DNA of 64,000 nucleotides, from the NCBI RefSeq assembly GCF_002846335.1, contig NZ_PJMQ01000001.1, positions 5,084,001 through 5,148,000 on the forward strand, read 5' to 3'. Positions within the stretch are counted from its first letter, which is position 1; each line of letters opens with the position of its first letter. A model generated the notes under the pieces. It was not told the DNA's origin and made no database searches. It worked only from the letters and a program-made list of their open reading frames with translations. The DNA is from Janthinobacterium sp. 61 (GTDB taxonomy: Bacteria > Pseudomonadota > Gammaproteobacteria > Burkholderiales > Burkholderiaceae_D). Of this stretch, positions 21,350 through 30,266 are shown one piece after another. Both the position numbers and the translations under genes were made by a program.

Positions 21350-21957
21350 CTTTTGACGAATTGAGCGCGTTGCGCCCCGACCTGGCCTTCATCGCCCACT
21401 GGGTGCCGAATAACGCGCATGTGCTGGACGTGGGCTGCGGCGAAGGCGTGATGCTGCAGTACCTGCAAAGCGACAAGGAGTGCAGCGGCTATGGCATCGA
21501 GATCGCCGACGACAAGGTATTGGCCAGTACGTTACGCGGCGTCAATGTGATCCAGCAGGACATGGAAAAAGGCCTGGCCATTTTTGGCGACAACAGCTTC
21601 GACACGGTGCTGTGTCTGTCGTCCTTGCAGATGATGAAGCAGGTCGAGCCGCTGCTGCGCGACATCGTGCGCGTGGGCGCCGAGGCTATCGTCTCGTTTC
21701 CCAATTTCGCCTACTGGCCGCACCGCGTGGCGCTGCTGAAAGGGCGCATGCCCGTGTCGAAATCGCTGCCTTACCAGTGGTATGACACGCCCAACGTGCG
21801 CTGCGCTACCATCAATGACTTCCGTGAACTGGCCGAAGAATGCGGCCTGGAAGTGATCGAATGCGTGGCCCTTGCCGAAGGCAAGATGGTCTCCGTGCTG
21901 CCGAACCTGCGCGGCGACCTGGCCGTCTTCCGTCTGCGCAAAAAAGCGGTGCATTGA
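21346..21957 (+). CDS. metW: Methionine biosynthesis protein MetW
   Basis: 203 residues with a class I SAM-methyltransferase-like fold. Motif I is [15 protein letters not shown] near residue 27, followed by the acidic YGIEIADDK and later [13 protein letters not shown]. The segment [37 protein letters not shown] is characteristic of MetW. The protein accompanies MetX and is thought to be needed for the activity of some MetX enzymes rather than to be a methyltransferase in its own right. Start and stop overlap its neighbours, so metX-metW-ampG is one translational unit. Confidence 0.93.
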   Translation: MTFDELSALRPDLAFIAHWVPNNAHVLDVGCGEGVMLQYLQSDKECSGYGIEIADDKVLASTLRGVNVIQQDMEKGLAIFGDNSFDTVLCLSSLQMMKQVEPLLRDIVRVGAEAIVSFPNFAYWPHRVALLKGRMPVSKSLPYQWYDTPNVRCATINDFRELAEECGLEVIECVALAEGKMVSVLPNLRGDLAVFRLRKKAVH

Positions 21958-23216
21958 TGACGACAAGTCCGGCGCCAGGCTGGCGTTCCTACGCCAGCGG
22001 CCGCATGCTGGCCGTGCTGGTGCTGGGCTTCAGTTCCGGCCTGCCCCTGTTCATCCTGCTGTACCTGCTGCAGGCATGGCTGGCCAAGTCGGGCCTGAAC
22101 GTAAAAGCGCTGGGGCTGTTCGCCCTGGTGCAGTTCCCCTACATCTGGAAATTCCTGTGGGCGCCTCTGATGGACCGCTACCGCATCCTGGGACTGGGTC
22201 GCCGACGCGGCTGGATGGCACTTACGCAGGTGGCGCTGTTCTTTTCCATCGGCGGCATGGGCATGCTCGATCCGCTCACGCAGATCGGCCTGATCGCCGC
22301 CGCTGCGGGCGGCGTGGCCTTTCTGTCGGCCAGCCAGGACATCGTTATCGACGCCTACCGACGCGAAATCCTTTCCGATAACGAGCAGGGCCTGGGCGCC
22401 GCCGTCATCGTCAACGCCTATAAAGTGGCGGGCATGGTGCCGGGTGCGCTGTCGCTGATCCTGGCCGACCGCATGCCGTGGCAGCCCGTCTTCTGGATCA
22501 CGGCCGCCTTCATGTTGCCGGGCCTCGTCTGTACCTTGCTGATCAAGGAACCCACCGTCTACGGTTCGCCGCCGAAGACCATGCGCGAAGCGATCATCTT
22601 GCCGTTCCAGGAATTCATCGCGCGCGATGGTTGGCGTAACGCAATGTGGATCCTCGCCTTCGTACTACTCTACAAAATCGGCGACAGCATGGCCACGGCG
22701 CTGGCGACGAAGTTTTACCTGGACCTGGGGTTTAGCATGACGCAGATCGGCCTGGCCGCCAATACCACGGGTTTCTGGGCCAGCCTGGCCGGCGGCGTGG
22801 TGGGCGGCGTGTGGATGCTCAAGCTGGGCATCAACCGTGGCCTGTGGGTGTTTGGCGCGCTGCAGGCGATCGCCATTCTCGGCTTTGCCTGGCTGGCGCA
22901 GGTGGGGCCGAACACCATGCTGCTCAGTGCCGTGATCGGTTTTGAAGCATTTGCCAGCCTGGGCCTGGGTGCTGCCGCCTTTGTCGCGTTCCTGTCGCGC
23001 ACCACGGATCCGCGCTACACGGCCACGCAATATGCGCTGTTTTCCAGTTTGAGCGCCGTGCCGCGCACCCTGATCAATGCCTCGGTGGGCTTTCTGGTTG
23101 CCGAGCTGGGCTGGTTCTCGTTTTTCATTGTTTGCTTCTTCCTGGCCTTCCCGGCCATGATGATGTTGCCTAAAATTGCCCCATGGAGGTCTGCCAATGG
23201 CACCAATATCCCTTAA
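21957..23216 (+). CDS. ampG: AmpG-family muropeptide MFS transporter
   Basis: About 419 residues from [42 protein letters not shown]; the ATG shares one base with the metW stop. The first helix and the following KALGLFALVQFPYIWKFLWAPLMDRY are typical of AmpG permeases. These import GlcNAc-1,6-anhydro-MurNAc peptides released by lytic transglycosylases for wall recycling. The family also controls ampC induction where present, but no beta-lactamase is nearby. About 12 membrane segments are expected. The gene runs into the M48 protease gene, with a ribosome site for that gene inside its own 3' end. Confidence 0.88.
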   Translation: MTTSPAPGWRSYASGRMLAVLVLGFSSGLPLFILLYLLQAWLAKSGLNVKALGLFALVQFPYIWKFLWAPLMDRYRILGLGRRRGWMALTQVALFFSIGGMGMLDPLTQIGLIAAAAGGVAFLSASQDIVIDAYRREILSDNEQGLGAAVIVNAYKVAGMVPGALSLILADRMPWQPVFWITAAFMLPGLVCTLLIKEPTVYGSPPKTMREAIILPFQEFIARDGWRNAMWILAFVLLYKIGDSMATALATKFYLDLGFSMTQIGLAANTTGFWASLAGGVVGGVWMLKLGINRGLWVFGALQAIAILGFAWLAQVGPNTMLLSAVIGFEAFASLGLGAAAFVAFLSRTTDPRYTATQYALFSSLSAVPRTLINASVGFLVAELGWFSFFIVCFFLAFPAMMMLPKIAPWRSANGTNIP

Positions 23217-24099
23217 ACGTTATACCGTCCTGGCCAGCCTGTGCGCGGCCACCGCGCTGGCGCCCCTGTCCGTCTTTGCCCAGCAGGCGACGGTACAGGA
23301 TGGCATCAAGGTGCGTCCTTTGTCGACCTCGCGCATCTTTGCCGGCGGCGCCGATTTCAACGCACAATCGAAGCAGCAATATACGCAGCTGGTCAACGAA
23401 GCGAAGGAAAAAAATGCGCTGGTGCCGGACAGCGACCCGCAAGTGAAACGCCTGCGCGCCATCGCCCAGCGCATCATCCCGTTCGCCACGCGCTGGAACG
23501 AGGCGGCGGCTAACTGGAACTGGCAGGTCAACCTGCTCAACTCGGATGAGGTCAACGCCTTTTGCATGCCGGGCGGGCAGATCGCTTTTTACAGCGGCAT
23601 TATCACGAAGCTGAATTTGACCGACGATGAAGTGGCCGTCGTCATGGGACATGAAATTTCGCATGCCTTGCGCGAACACGCGCAGGCGCAGGCAGGCAAG
23701 GGCAACCTGGCCGCCGTCGGCGCCAAGCTGGCCGGCGCCGGCCTGTCGGCCTGGCTCGGCGTCGACCCGAATCTGACCAGCACCGCCACGAATATGGCGG
23801 CCAAGGGCGTGATGCTGAAGTTCTCGCGCGACGATGAACGCGAGGCGGATTTGATCGGCATGGACCTGGCCGCGCGTGCAGGTTTCGATCCGCGCGCCGG
23901 CGTCATCCTGTGGCAGAAGATGGCGGCCGCAAGCGCGGGCGCGCCGCCGGAATTCCTCTCGACCCACCCGTCGGGCAAGGACCGCATCTCGCAGATGAAC
24001 AGCCATATGGCGCAGGTGCTGCCCCTGTACGCGCGCAGCAAGGGCGTCAGTGTCGAGGCATTGCCGCCCTACCGCAGCAACGCTATCGCGCAGCGCTAG
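23197..24099 (+). CDS. M48 family metalloprotease, exported
   Basis: About 300 residues from MAPISLKRYTVLASLC, preceded by a GGAGG ribosome site. The signal peptide ends at SVFAQQA. The zinc motif HEISH occurs in VVMGHEISHALREHAQ, and the third ligand Glu in SRDDEREADLIGMDLAARAGFDP, the usual M48 layout. The C-terminal FLSTHPSGKDRISQM is also conserved. Such periplasmic proteases (BepA/LoiP relatives) usually act in outer-membrane protein quality control. No TPR region is present, so it resembles the short LoiP-like group rather than BepA. The first 20 bases overlap the ampG 3' end. Confidence 0.9.
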   Translation: MAPISLKRYTVLASLCAATALAPLSVFAQQATVQDGIKVRPLSTSRIFAGGADFNAQSKQQYTQLVNEAKEKNALVPDSDPQVKRLRAIAQRIIPFATRWNEAAANWNWQVNLLNSDEVNAFCMPGGQIAFYSGIITKLNLTDDEVAVVMGHEISHALREHAQAQAGKGNLAAVGAKLAGAGLSAWLGVDPNLTSTATNMAAKGVMLKFSRDDEREADLIGMDLAARAGFDPRAGVILWQKMAAASAGAPPEFLSTHPSGKDRISQMNSHMAQVLPLYARSKGVSVEALPPYRSNAIAQR

Positions 24100-24100
24100 G

Positions 24101-25000
24101 ATGTCCAGCCGCCACGCTGCCTCACCCTTGCCCATGCGCGATGGCGTGGCGCCCAGCTACCTGTGGCTGCCGGAAGGACAATGGCCCGACATGCTGTCGT
24201 TTCTGCTTGATCGCTATCCGCAGATCAGCGCCGCGCAATGGCAGGACCGCATGGCGCGCGGTGACGTGGTCAATGGCGACGGCGCCGTGCTGGCGCCCGA
24301 CAGCGCATACCGGCGCGGCATGCGCATTTTTTACTACCGCGAGCTGGAGCGCGAAACGCCGATCCCGTTCCAGGAAGAGATCCTGTTCCAGGACGAACAC
24401 CTGGTGGTGGTCGACAAACCGCATTTCCTGCCCATGACGCCGGCCGGGCGGTTCGTGCAGGAGACCTTGCTGACGCGCCTGAAGAAAAACCTGGACTGCG
24501 CCGAGCTGACGCCGATCCACCGCCTCGACCGCGAGACGGCCGGCGTGGTGATTTTTTCGCGCCTGGTAGCCAGCCGTGGCGCCTACCAGTCGCTGTTCCA
24601 GCGCCGCGAAGTGCGCAAGACGTATGAGGCGCTGGCACCGCACCTCGATGGCCGCGATTTTCCGTTCACCTATCGCAGCCGCATGGTCGAGGGCGAGCAG
24701 TTCTTCCTCATGCGTGAGGAGGCGGGCGAGCCGAACTCGGAAACCGTCATCGACGTGATCGAACGGCGCGGCGAGGTGAACCTGTACCGGCTGTACCCGC
24801 ACACGGGGCGCAAGCACCAGCTGCGCGTGCACCTGGCTTCACTCGGCATCCCCATCGTCAACGATGCGTTTTACCCGCTGGCCCTGCAGTGCAAGGAAGA
24901 TGACATGTCGCAGCCCTTGCAGCTGCTGGCGCGGGCGATCGATTTCACGGATCCGTTGACGGGCGAGCTGCGCCATTTTGAAAGCCGGCGCAGCCTGTAG
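24101..25000 (+). CDS. RluA-family pseudouridine synthase
   Basis: About 299 residues from MSSRHAASPLPMRDGVAPSYLWLP, one base after the protease stop. The catalytic motif is HRLDRETAGVVIF, whose Asp attacks the uridine ring. HLVVVDKPHFLPM precedes it, and YRLYPHTGRKHQLRVHLASLGIPIVND follows near the end; both are standard RluA-family blocks. An N-terminal S4-like segment is suggested by QWQDRMARGDVVNGDG. The RNA target (23S, tRNA or both) cannot be told from sequence. It converges on the exonuclease III gene, with six bases between the stops. Confidence 0.9.
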   Translation: MSSRHAASPLPMRDGVAPSYLWLPEGQWPDMLSFLLDRYPQISAAQWQDRMARGDVVNGDGAVLAPDSAYRRGMRIFYYRELERETPIPFQEEILFQDEHLVVVDKPHFLPMTPAGRFVQETLLTRLKKNLDCAELTPIHRLDRETAGVVIFSRLVASRGAYQSLFQRREVRKTYEALAPHLDGRDFPFTYRSRMVEGEQFFLMREEAGEPNSETVIDVIERRGEVNLYRLYPHTGRKHQLRVHLASLGIPIVNDAFYPLALQCKEDDMSQPLQLLARAIDFTDPLTGELRHFESRRSL

Positions 25001-25006
25001 CAGTGC

Positions 25007-25783
25007 TTATGCCTTGATCGTGTAATCGATGATCAGTGGCGCATGGTCGGAGAAACGCTCGTCCTTGTAGACGCTGACCGTATGCGCCTGGGCCGCGATA
25101 CCGGGCGTGGCGACATGGTAGTCGATGCGCCAGCCCACGTTCTTCGCGTAGGCCTGGCCCCGGTTGCTCCACCAGGTGTACTGGTCTTCGCGCTTGTCCA
25201 GGCCGCGGTGCACGTCGACAAAGCCCACTTCGTCGAAGACGCGCGTCAGCCACGCGCGCTCTTCCGGCAGGAAGCCGGAATTCTTCTTGTTGCCCTTCCA
25301 GTTCTTCAGGTCGATTTCATGGTGGGCGATATTCCAGTCGCCACAGATGACCACTTCGCGGCCCAGCGCCTTCAATTCCAGCAGATGCGGCAGGAATAGC
25401 TCCATGAAACGGAACTTGGCTTCCTGGCGCTCCGGGCCGGACGAGCCGGAAGGGCAGTACACGGAAATGACGGACAGCTTGCCAAAATCACAGCGCACGT
25501 AGCGGCCTTCGGCGTCGAATTCCGGGCTGCCGAAGCCGATATGCACGGCGTCCGGTTCGACCTTGCTATATATGCCCGTTCCCGAATAACCCTTCTTCTC
25601 GGCATAGTGGAAATGGCCATGATAGCCGTGGGGATTGAGGAATTCCGGCGTCATGTCGGGCAGTTGCGCCTTCAATTCCTGCACGCAGATGAAATCGGCC
25701 GTCTGCGTGCCCATCCAGTTGAAAAAGCCTTTTTTGGCGGCGGAACGGATGCCGTTCAAGTTGGCGGAGATAATTTTTGGCAT
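25007..25783 (-). CDS. xthA: Exodeoxyribonuclease III
   Basis: 258 residues, normal length. The AP-endonuclease (EEP fold) residues are visible: Asn in [13 protein letters not shown], the metal Glu in [23 protein letters not shown] with the catalytic Asp-x-Asn, and the terminal Asp-His in [11 protein letters not shown]. The enzyme cleaves abasic sites and degrades the 3' end of duplex DNA in base-excision repair. It is transcribed alone, divergent from pyrE across about 110 bases. Confidence 0.95.
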   Translation of the reverse strand: MPKIISANLNGIRSAAKKGFFNWMGTQTADFICVQELKAQLPDMTPEFLNPHGYHGHFHYAEKKGYSGTGIYSKVEPDAVHIGFGSPEFDAEGRYVRCDFGKLSVISVYCPSGSSGPERQEAKFRFMELFLPHLLELKALGREVVICGDWNIAHHEIDLKNWKGNKKNSGFLPEERAWLTRVFDEVGFVDVHRGLDKREDQYTWWSNRGQAYAKNVGWRIDYHVATPGIAAQAHTVSVYKDERFSDHAPLIIDYTIKA

Positions 25784-25891
25784 AAGTCGAGAGTGAAAGG
25801 GCGCTGGACGGGGCCGGCGGGCGCGGCATGGCGATTGTCTCGCCGGTGCGCGCGGATTAAAATACAGGCACTTTTAAAAAATGAGGCTAAT

Positions 25892-26554
25892 GTGAATAAT
25901 TTACGCCAGCAGTTTATCGCGTTTTCAGTATCCAAGGGAGTCTTGCGGTTTGGCGAGTTCACCACCAAGGCCGGACGCCAGTCGCCATACTTCTTCAATG
26001 CGGGCCTGTTCCATGATGGTGCTACCCTGGCCGAGCTGGCGCAGTTCTACGCGCAGACCCTGCTCGACTCGGGCGTCGAATTCGACATGCTGTTCGGCCC
26101 CGCCTACAAGGGCATCACCCTGGCATCGGCCACCGCCGTGGCGCTGGCCGGCAAGGGCCGCAACACTTCGTTCGCCTTCAACCGCAAGGAAGCCAAGGAC
26201 CATGGCGAAGGCGGCACCATCGTCGGCGCCAAGCTACATGGCAAGGTTGTCATTATTGACGATGTGATCTCGGCCGGTACCTCGGTACGCGAGTCGGTGG
26301 ACATGATCCGCGCCGCCGGCGCCGAGCCATGCGCCGTGCTGATCGCCCTGGACCGCATGGAGCGTTCGGGCCCGGACGGCCAGCTGTCGCCAAGTTCGGC
26401 GGTGCAGGAAGTGTCGAAACAGTATGGTATTCCCGTCATCTCAATCGGCAACCTGGACGACTTGTTCGGCTACCTGAATGGCGCGGGCGCCGATCCGGAA
26501 CTGCTGAAATATAAAGAGGCTGTTTCCGCGTACCGCAATCGGTATGGAATTTAA
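25892..26554 (+). CDS. pyrE: Orotate phosphoribosyltransferase
   Basis: 220 residues. The start is GTG at 25892 ([38 protein letters not shown]), placed by a GAGG ribosome site about 9 bases upstream and by the family's normal N-terminus. The open frame extends far upstream but is not PyrE-like there. The PRPP-binding loop is [17 protein letters not shown], and the pyrophosphate region is [10 protein letters not shown]. It converts orotate to OMP in pyrimidine synthesis. Its TAA stop shares bases with the opposing acetyltransferase stop at 26551-26554. Confidence 0.95.
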   Translation: MNNLRQQFIAFSVSKGVLRFGEFTTKAGRQSPYFFNAGLFHDGATLAELAQFYAQTLLDSGVEFDMLFGPAYKGITLASATAVALAGKGRNTSFAFNRKEAKDHGEGGTIVGAKLHGKVVIIDDVISAGTSVRESVDMIRAAGAEPCAVLIALDRMERSGPDGQLSPSSAVQEVSKQYGIPVISIGNLDDLFGYLNGAGADPELLKYKEAVSAYRNRYGI

Positions 26555-26793
26555 GTAGTCCTCTCCAGCAGCGCCCGCAGCCGCGGGTCGCTGCAGGTAG
26601 CGCTGGCCGATGGGTGGCATTGCAACAAGCGCCGCAACAGCGCGCCGCCGATGCCGCGCCGCCGGAACGGCGGTTTCACGAACAGCATGTTCACCGTCAC
26701 TTCATCGGCGCGCCTGCTGATATCGAGCATGGCCACTTGCTGGCCGTCGATCCACGCGCACAGCGCGCTATCCCCTTGCCACTCTATCTGCAT
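26551..26793 (-). CDS. Small GNAT-like acetyltransferase
   Basis: About 80 residues from [24 protein letters not shown]. The ATG shares one base with the TauE/SafE stop (TGATG), which favours this start over longer upstream ones. It contains a compact acetyl-CoA motif, [25 protein letters not shown] (R-x-x-G-x-G/A type), of the GNAT or YjdJ-like fold. The protein is much shorter than a full GNAT enzyme, and the substrate is unknown. It is translationally coupled to the exporter, so the two may serve one process. The frame ends on the same TTAA that stops pyrE on the other strand. Confidence 0.65.
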   Translation of the reverse strand: MQIEWQGDSALCAWIDGQQVAMLDISRRADEVTVNMLFVKPPFRRRGIGGALLRRLLQCHPSASATCSDPRLRALLERTT

Positions 26794-27536
26794 CACGCCA
26801 GCCATGGTTTCAGCGCCGCATGCAGGCCCAGGGCGAACAGCCCGACAAAAAAGCACCGCTTGAATACTTGCTGCGCGATGCGCCCGCGCAGCCATTGGCC
26901 GGCCAGCATGCCGCCCAGCGCCGGCAGCAGCGCATACGCGGAAACGGCCGCCGCGCCCAGGCTGAAGTTGCCGTGCAATGCCAGGCTGGCCGCCAGCGCC
27001 ACGGTCGATGCCGTAAACGCCAGGCCCAGCGCCTGCACCAGCGCGTCGCGTGCCAGCCCCAGTCCCTGCAGATACGGCACGGCGGGGATCACGAAGACGC
27101 CCGTGGCGGCAGTCAGCAATCCCGTCACGGCGCCTGCCATGGGCCCCAGCCAGGCTTCATGCCGCGTCGGCACGCGCAGTTGCAGCGAGAACAGTCCCGC
27201 CAGCGCGTACAGCATCAGCGCCACGCCCAGCGCAACGACGGCCCAGGCGCCGCTGTCCTGCGGCAGCAGGGCGCCGCCCGTCAAGGTAGCCGCGATGACG
27301 GCGGCCAGCATGGGCCACAAACGGCGCAGCAGGGCGCGCAGGCCCGGGCCGGCCGCCAGCTGCCATACATTCGTCACCATCGACGGCACGATCAGCAGGG
27401 CTGCCGCCTGCACGGGTGGCATGACGAGGCTGAGCGTGCCCATGGCCACCGTCGGCAGCCCCAGTCCGACTACGCCCTTGACGAAGCCAGCGACGAGGAA
27501 GCTGGCGCCGATAGCCAGCAGAAATGATGTCTCCAT
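26793..27536 (-). CDS. TauE/SafE family anion exporter
   Basis: 247 residues, strongly hydrophobic, with about eight membrane segments. The first reads LLAIGASFLVAGFVKGVVGLGLPTVAMG, the glycine-rich repeat typical of the sulfite exporter TauE/SafE family. The second repeat appears in GPMAGAVTGLLTAATGVFVIPAVPYLQ. Members export sulfite, sulfoacetate or related anions, or act as general permeases; the substrate here is open. It is divergent from the LysR gene. The dyad at 27609-27635 between them is a plausible operator, so LysR control of the exporter and the small acetyltransferase is inferred. Confidence 0.87.
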   Translation of the reverse strand: METSFLLAIGASFLVAGFVKGVVGLGLPTVAMGTLSLVMPPVQAAALLIVPSMVTNVWQLAAGPGLRALLRRLWPMLAAVIAATLTGGALLPQDSGAWAVVALGVALMLYALAGLFSLQLRVPTRHEAWLGPMAGAVTGLLTAATGVFVIPAVPYLQGLGLARDALVQALGLAFTASTVALAASLALHGNFSLGAAAVSAYALLPALGGMLAGQWLRGRIAQQVFKRCFFVGLFALGLHAALKPWLA

Positions 27537-27608
27537 TTTTTATTCCACAGTGGTTTTGCAAGGATTCTGCGCCTGCCCGCGCCTTTCGCCAAGGTGGATT
27601 ATCTTGAG

Positions 27609-27635
27609 TCAGCCTTAGGGATGGACGAAGGCTGA
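27609..27635 (+). promoter_or_regulatory. LysR-type operator (T-N11-A dyad)
   Basis: TCAGCCTT at 27609-27616 and AAGGCTGA at 27628-27635 are perfect reverse complements with an 11-base spacer, giving CTT-N11-AAG. That is the T-N11-A arrangement recognised by LysR-type regulators. It lies 26 bases before the LysR start and 73 bases before the divergent exporter start. Confidence 0.65.
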
Positions 27636-27660
27636 TAAGATGGCGAAAAGGAGAGCTGCC

Positions 27661-28554
27661 ATGCGTTTTGATCTGGTCGATTTGCAGCTGTTTGTCAACG
27701 TGGTGGAGGCGGGCAGCCTGACGGCGGGGGCTGCGCGCAGCCACCTGGCGCTGGCCTCAAGCAGCGCGCGCGTGCGCGGCATGGAAGAGATGCTGGGCAT
27801 GCCCCTGCTGCTGCGCGGGCGGCGTGGCGTTGAGCCGACACCGGTAGGGCAGACCTTGCTGCATCACGCGCGCCTGGTACTGCTGCAAATGGAGAAAATG
27901 CGCGGCGAGTTAGGTGAATTTGCGCGCGGCTTGAAAGGACAGTTGCGGCTGCTATGCAATACGGCGGCGCTCAGCGAATTTTTGCCTGAGGCACTCGGTG
28001 CTTTTCTCGACCGCCATCCGAACCTGACCATCGACCTGGAGGAGCGCCTCAGTTACGATATCGTCAAAGCCGTTTCGGAAGGGCTGGCCGACATGGGCAT
28101 CGTGTCCGACTCGGTCGACATGCGCGGCTTGCAGACGTTTTTGTTCCGCCCCGACCGTTTAGTCGTCATCGCGGCAGCCGACGGCGTGCATCACCGCGCG
28201 CTCGGCCAGGATGGCGTCGTCGCGTTCTCCACGCTGCTGGATCACGATTTCATCGGCCTGGCCGATGACAGCGCGATGCAGCAGTACCTTGGCATGCATG
28301 CGGCGCGCCTGGGTCGTCCGTTGAAGGTGCGCGTGCGCCTGCGCAGTTTCGATGCCGTGTGCCGCATGGTCGCCAGCGGCGTGGGCATCAGCGTGGTGCC
28401 GCTGGCGGCGGCCAGCCGCTGCCAGCAGACGATGGCGCTGCGCTGCCTGGAATTATCCGATCCCTGGTCGGTACGCAATCTGACGATTTGCGTACGCCAG
28501 TTCAGTGAATTACCCCTGTACGCGCGCCAGTTGATCGATCATCTGAAGGCGTAA
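27661..28554 (+). CDS. LysR family transcriptional regulator
   Basis: 297 residues from MRFDLVDLQLFVNVVEAGSLTAGAARSHLALASSSARVRGMEEML. This is a winged helix-turn-helix in the first 60 residues, followed by a periplasmic-binding-like effector domain (GQLRLLCNTAALSEFLPEALGAFLDRHPNLTIDLEER). A start seven codons upstream is possible, but the M at 27661 aligns with typical LysR N-termini. It probably autoregulates through the T-N11-A dyad just upstream and controls the divergent TauE/SafE operon. The inducer is unknown. Confidence 0.92.
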   Translation: MRFDLVDLQLFVNVVEAGSLTAGAARSHLALASSSARVRGMEEMLGMPLLLRGRRGVEPTPVGQTLLHHARLVLLQMEKMRGELGEFARGLKGQLRLLCNTAALSEFLPEALGAFLDRHPNLTIDLEERLSYDIVKAVSEGLADMGIVSDSVDMRGLQTFLFRPDRLVVIAAADGVHHRALGQDGVVAFSTLLDHDFIGLADDSAMQQYLGMHAARLGRPLKVRVRLRSFDAVCRMVASGVGISVVPLAAASRCQQTMALRCLELSDPWSVRNLTICVRQFSELPLYARQLIDHLKA

Positions 28555-28575
28555 CAGGGCACGACAGGAGCAGCG

Positions 28576-29451
28576 ATGCGTTTTTCAGAAGACAAGATGG
28601 CCAGCCTGCTGTGCAGCGACCAGGTCGAGCGGCCCATTCATATCTGGCAGCCGCCACAGCCCCAACGCCCCCGCGCCGTGATCCTGGCGATCCACGGCGG
28701 CATGGCGCACGCGGGCGATTACGTCACGCCGGCGCTGACCTTCCGCCAACATGGCTTCGCCACCGCCAGCTTCGACATGGTGGGCCACGATGGCAAGCGC
28801 AAGGTGGATATCCCTTCGTTCGAGGCCTTCCTCGACGACGAGGAACTGTTCCTCGCCTGGATCAAGCAGGCGTATCCGGGCTTGCCGATTTTCGTCATGG
28901 GCCATTCAATGGGGGGCTTGATCGCCACGCACCTTGGCCTGCGCCGTTTTGCGGGCGACCCGGCCATCCGGGGTTTCATTATCTCCTCGCCGTATTACGT
29001 GAATGCGATTCCCGTGCCGAAGGTGCTGCAGATGCTGTCCGGCTGGCTGGCCAAGCGCTACCCCACGATGAAGGTGCCGCTGGGCAACCTGACCATGTTG
29101 CTGACGCACGATCAAACCATCACCGCGCGCCATTTTCAGGATGAGCGCGATGGCATACGCGCCAGTGCAGCGTCGGTGCGCTTCGCCCATGCCTTGACGT
29201 CGGCGCAAAAGGAACTGGCGGGCGGCTTGTCGGATTGGCGCTTCCCCCTGTTTGCCGTGGTGGCGGGCGACGACAAGCTGGCCAACAGCCGCGCCACGGA
29301 AAGCCTGCTGCGCAGCGTGCCCGAGGGCCTGCTCGACTATCATTACTATCCGGCCAATTACCACGAGAATTTCAATGAAGTGAACCGCGACGTGATCTTT
29401 GCCGCCATCCTGGCCTGGATCGAAAAGCTGCTCCCACCCGTGCCGGCGTGA
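28576..29451 (+). CDS. Alpha/beta hydrolase (serine aminopeptidase / lysophospholipase-like)
   Basis: 291 residues, without a signal peptide. The oxyanion-hole segment is VILAIHGGMAHAGDYVTPALTFRQHGFATASFDMVGHDGKRK. The nucleophile Ser lies in FVMGHSMGGLIATHLG. The acid is in FAVVAGDDKLANSRATE and the base His in YYPANYHENFNEVNRD. This is the Hydrolase_4 (monoacylglycerol lipase-like) group, so an ester or lysophospholipid substrate is likely but not proven. It follows the LysR gene by 21 bases on the same strand and may be cotranscribed. Confidence 0.88.
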   Translation: MRFSEDKMASLLCSDQVERPIHIWQPPQPQRPRAVILAIHGGMAHAGDYVTPALTFRQHGFATASFDMVGHDGKRKVDIPSFEAFLDDEELFLAWIKQAYPGLPIFVMGHSMGGLIATHLGLRRFAGDPAIRGFIISSPYYVNAIPVPKVLQMLSGWLAKRYPTMKVPLGNLTMLLTHDQTITARHFQDERDGIRASAASVRFAHALTSAQKELAGGLSDWRFPLFAVVAGDDKLANSRATESLLRSVPEGLLDYHYYPANYHENFNEVNRDVIFAAILAWIEKLLPPVPA

Positions 29452-29544
29452 GTCGCAGGTATCGTTATAATCGGATAAATTGATTTTATCGCCGGCGCGC
29501 CGGCCCGGTCCCCGCGGCACAGGGGAATACTCAAGGAACGAACG

Positions 29545-29736
29545 ATGCGCTTGCTGATTGCCCTGATACTCCCGTGGCTGACCTTTTTCACCATCGGCCG
29601 CCCCATTGCCGGCATCATTTGCCTGATCCTGCAAATCACCTTGATCGGCTGGCTGCCAGCCACGATCTGGGCCGTTTATGCGCTGAGCCAGTACAAGACG
29701 GACCAGAAGATCGCCGAAGCCATGCGCCGGCGCTGA
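29545..29736 (+). CDS. YqaE/Pmp3-family small membrane protein
   Basis: 63 residues with two membrane segments: LLIALILPWLTFFTI and AGIICLILQITLIGWLPATIWAVYAL. The GRPIAGIICLILQITLIGWLPATIWAVYALSQY run is the Pmp3/YqaE signature. The tail is basic (KIAEAMRRR). Homologues are small stress-induced inner-membrane proteins affecting membrane potential or cation balance; the molecular role is uncertain. A ribosome site AAGGAA lies about 9 bases before the ATG. Confidence 0.85.
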   Translation: MRLLIALILPWLTFFTIGRPIAGIICLILQITLIGWLPATIWAVYALSQYKTDQKIAEAMRRR

Positions 29737-29801
29737 TCGTGTTCTAAGGCTGGCCTAAGCTGCGCTTCCTATCTTGATTCAAGCAATATGAGGAGAGTGA
29801 G

Positions 29802-30266
29802 ATGGCACCAGACAGACGCGGTACCCTGAGCCTGGCGGCGGTAATGCTGGCAGCCGGGCTGTTGCTGGGAAGTGCGGTGCAAGCCCAAACCGACAGCGCA
29901 CTTCCGCCCGTGCAAAAGAGCGGCGCGGTGGAATATCTGAGCGGCGGTATCGGCCTCGACGAGTCGACTGCCATCAAGAGCGCCAGCCGGCATTGGCCCT
30001 TGAGCCTGGTGTTTTCCGTGCAGGCGGGGGGCAAGGCGGAATTTGCCTCCGACGTGAAGCTGGAAATACACGATGCCAAGGGCGCGCAGGTGCTTGAAAC
30101 GACGGCCAGCGGACCGTTCCTGCTGGCGAAACTGCCGCCGGGCAGCTACAGCTTGCGCGCCACCCTTGCCGGCAATACTTTGGCGCGCAAGGTGCAAGTC
30201 AAGGCGGGATCGTCCGCGCGCGTTGAGCTGGTCTGGGCGGCGGGAACGAACCAGGGCCGGCCTTGA
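29802..30266 (+). CDS. Exported protein with carboxypeptidase-regulatory-like fold
   Basis: 154 residues. A signal peptide (TLSLAAVMLAAGLLLGSAVQAQ) is followed by a beta-rich part. It contains SLVFSVQAGGKAEFASDVKLEIHDAKGAQVLETTASGPFLLAKLPPGSYSLRATLAGNTLARKV, the pattern of a carboxypeptidase-regulatory-like or PEGA-type Ig domain (FLLAKLPPGSYSL). No catalytic residues are seen. A periplasmic location is likely; the partner is unknown. Its TGA stop shares a base with the ATG of the next gene, so the two are coupled. Confidence 0.8.
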   Translation: MAPDRRGTLSLAAVMLAAGLLLGSAVQAQTDSALPPVQKSGAVEYLSGGIGLDESTAIKSASRHWPLSLVFSVQAGGKAEFASDVKLEIHDAKGAQVLETTASGPFLLAKLPPGSYSLRATLAGNTLARKVQVKAGSSARVELVWAAGTNQGRP

